Shown piece by piece: positions 43,591-43,632 of a stretch of DNA of 43,632 bases. Each line of letters begins with the position of its first letter. Position 1 is the stretch's first letter. The position numbers and the translations under genes are program-made. Source of the DNA: Ignavibacteriota bacterium (GTDB taxonomy: Bacteria > Bacteroidota > Ignavibacteria > Ignavibacteriales > Melioribacteraceae); NCBI GenBank assembly GCA_013112585.1, contig JABFGH010000036.1, positions 1 through 43,632 on the forward strand, written 5' to 3'. The notes under the pieces were generated by a model. It worked only from the letters and a program-made list of their open reading frames with translations. It did not search any database and was not told the origin of the DNA.

Positions 43591-43632
43591 CGGATTTAGA
43601 TAAACGAGTAACCAAAGAGATAGTGTTGATAT

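Noticed and set aside
1-43632. CRISPR array, rRNA, transposase or integrase gene
   Set aside because: No regularly spaced repeats, rRNA sequence or recombinase motifs were found by reading; an integrase, if any, must lie outside the window.

Overview
The window is an AT-rich chromosome segment from a bacterium of the Bacteroidota/Ignavibacteria branch. The main evidence is a secreted protein with a type IX secretion sorting domain of the 'NYPNPFNPST…VYDVLGN' kind at 41715-43511, an orphan copy of such a domain at 18354-18557, paired DUF3857 proteins, a CarboxypepD_reg/TonB receptor, and two promoters of the Bacteroidota form TTG-N20/21-TATATTTG. The assignment is inferred from protein character only; no rRNA or tRNA gene was seen.

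Layout. 1-9357 is mostly ordinary chromosome: a lipoprotein metallophosphoesterase, bacterioferritin, a flavoprotein overlapping a DHFR-like reductase, a tandem pair of periplasmic DUF3857/transglutaminase proteins (one with the catalytic residues, one without), and CreD. VapBC (9510-10093) and two envelope proteins follow. 11807-18241 on the minus strand is a compact sucrose operon: fructokinase, a fused sucrose-phosphate synthase/phosphatase, sucrose synthase and an MscS channel. Together these can make sucrose, break it down again and probably release it on osmotic downshock.

18624-26905 is the accessory region. The intact L-serine dehydratase gene sdaA is followed by an AbiE-like toxin-antitoxin pair and then by a second copy of the last 256 bp of sdaA. 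The two copies differ at eight bases, all silent, which resembles elements that integrate into a gene's 3' end and supply a replacement end. After it come two unknown genes, a TIR/SEFIR-domain gene, a decayed AAA ATPase fragment and a RhuM-family gene. The TIR and RhuM genes are bounded by imperfect hairpins whose outer boxes pair across each gene in the way expected of integron cassettes, although no integrase is in the window. This probable integrase-less cassette cluster (CALIN) is the most unusual structure here.

26906-43632 returns to mostly core functions: a methyltransferase, a CNNM/CBS protein, HipBA, a TonB receptor with a Cys-rich partner (probably metal uptake), monomeric isocitrate dehydrogenase, an AbgT transporter, an Old Yellow Enzyme reductase, a small lipoprotein whose 5' end overlaps a dispersed repeat, a DUF2007 protein overlapping rsgA, a decayed RRM gene, and the T9SS-exported Asp-box protein.
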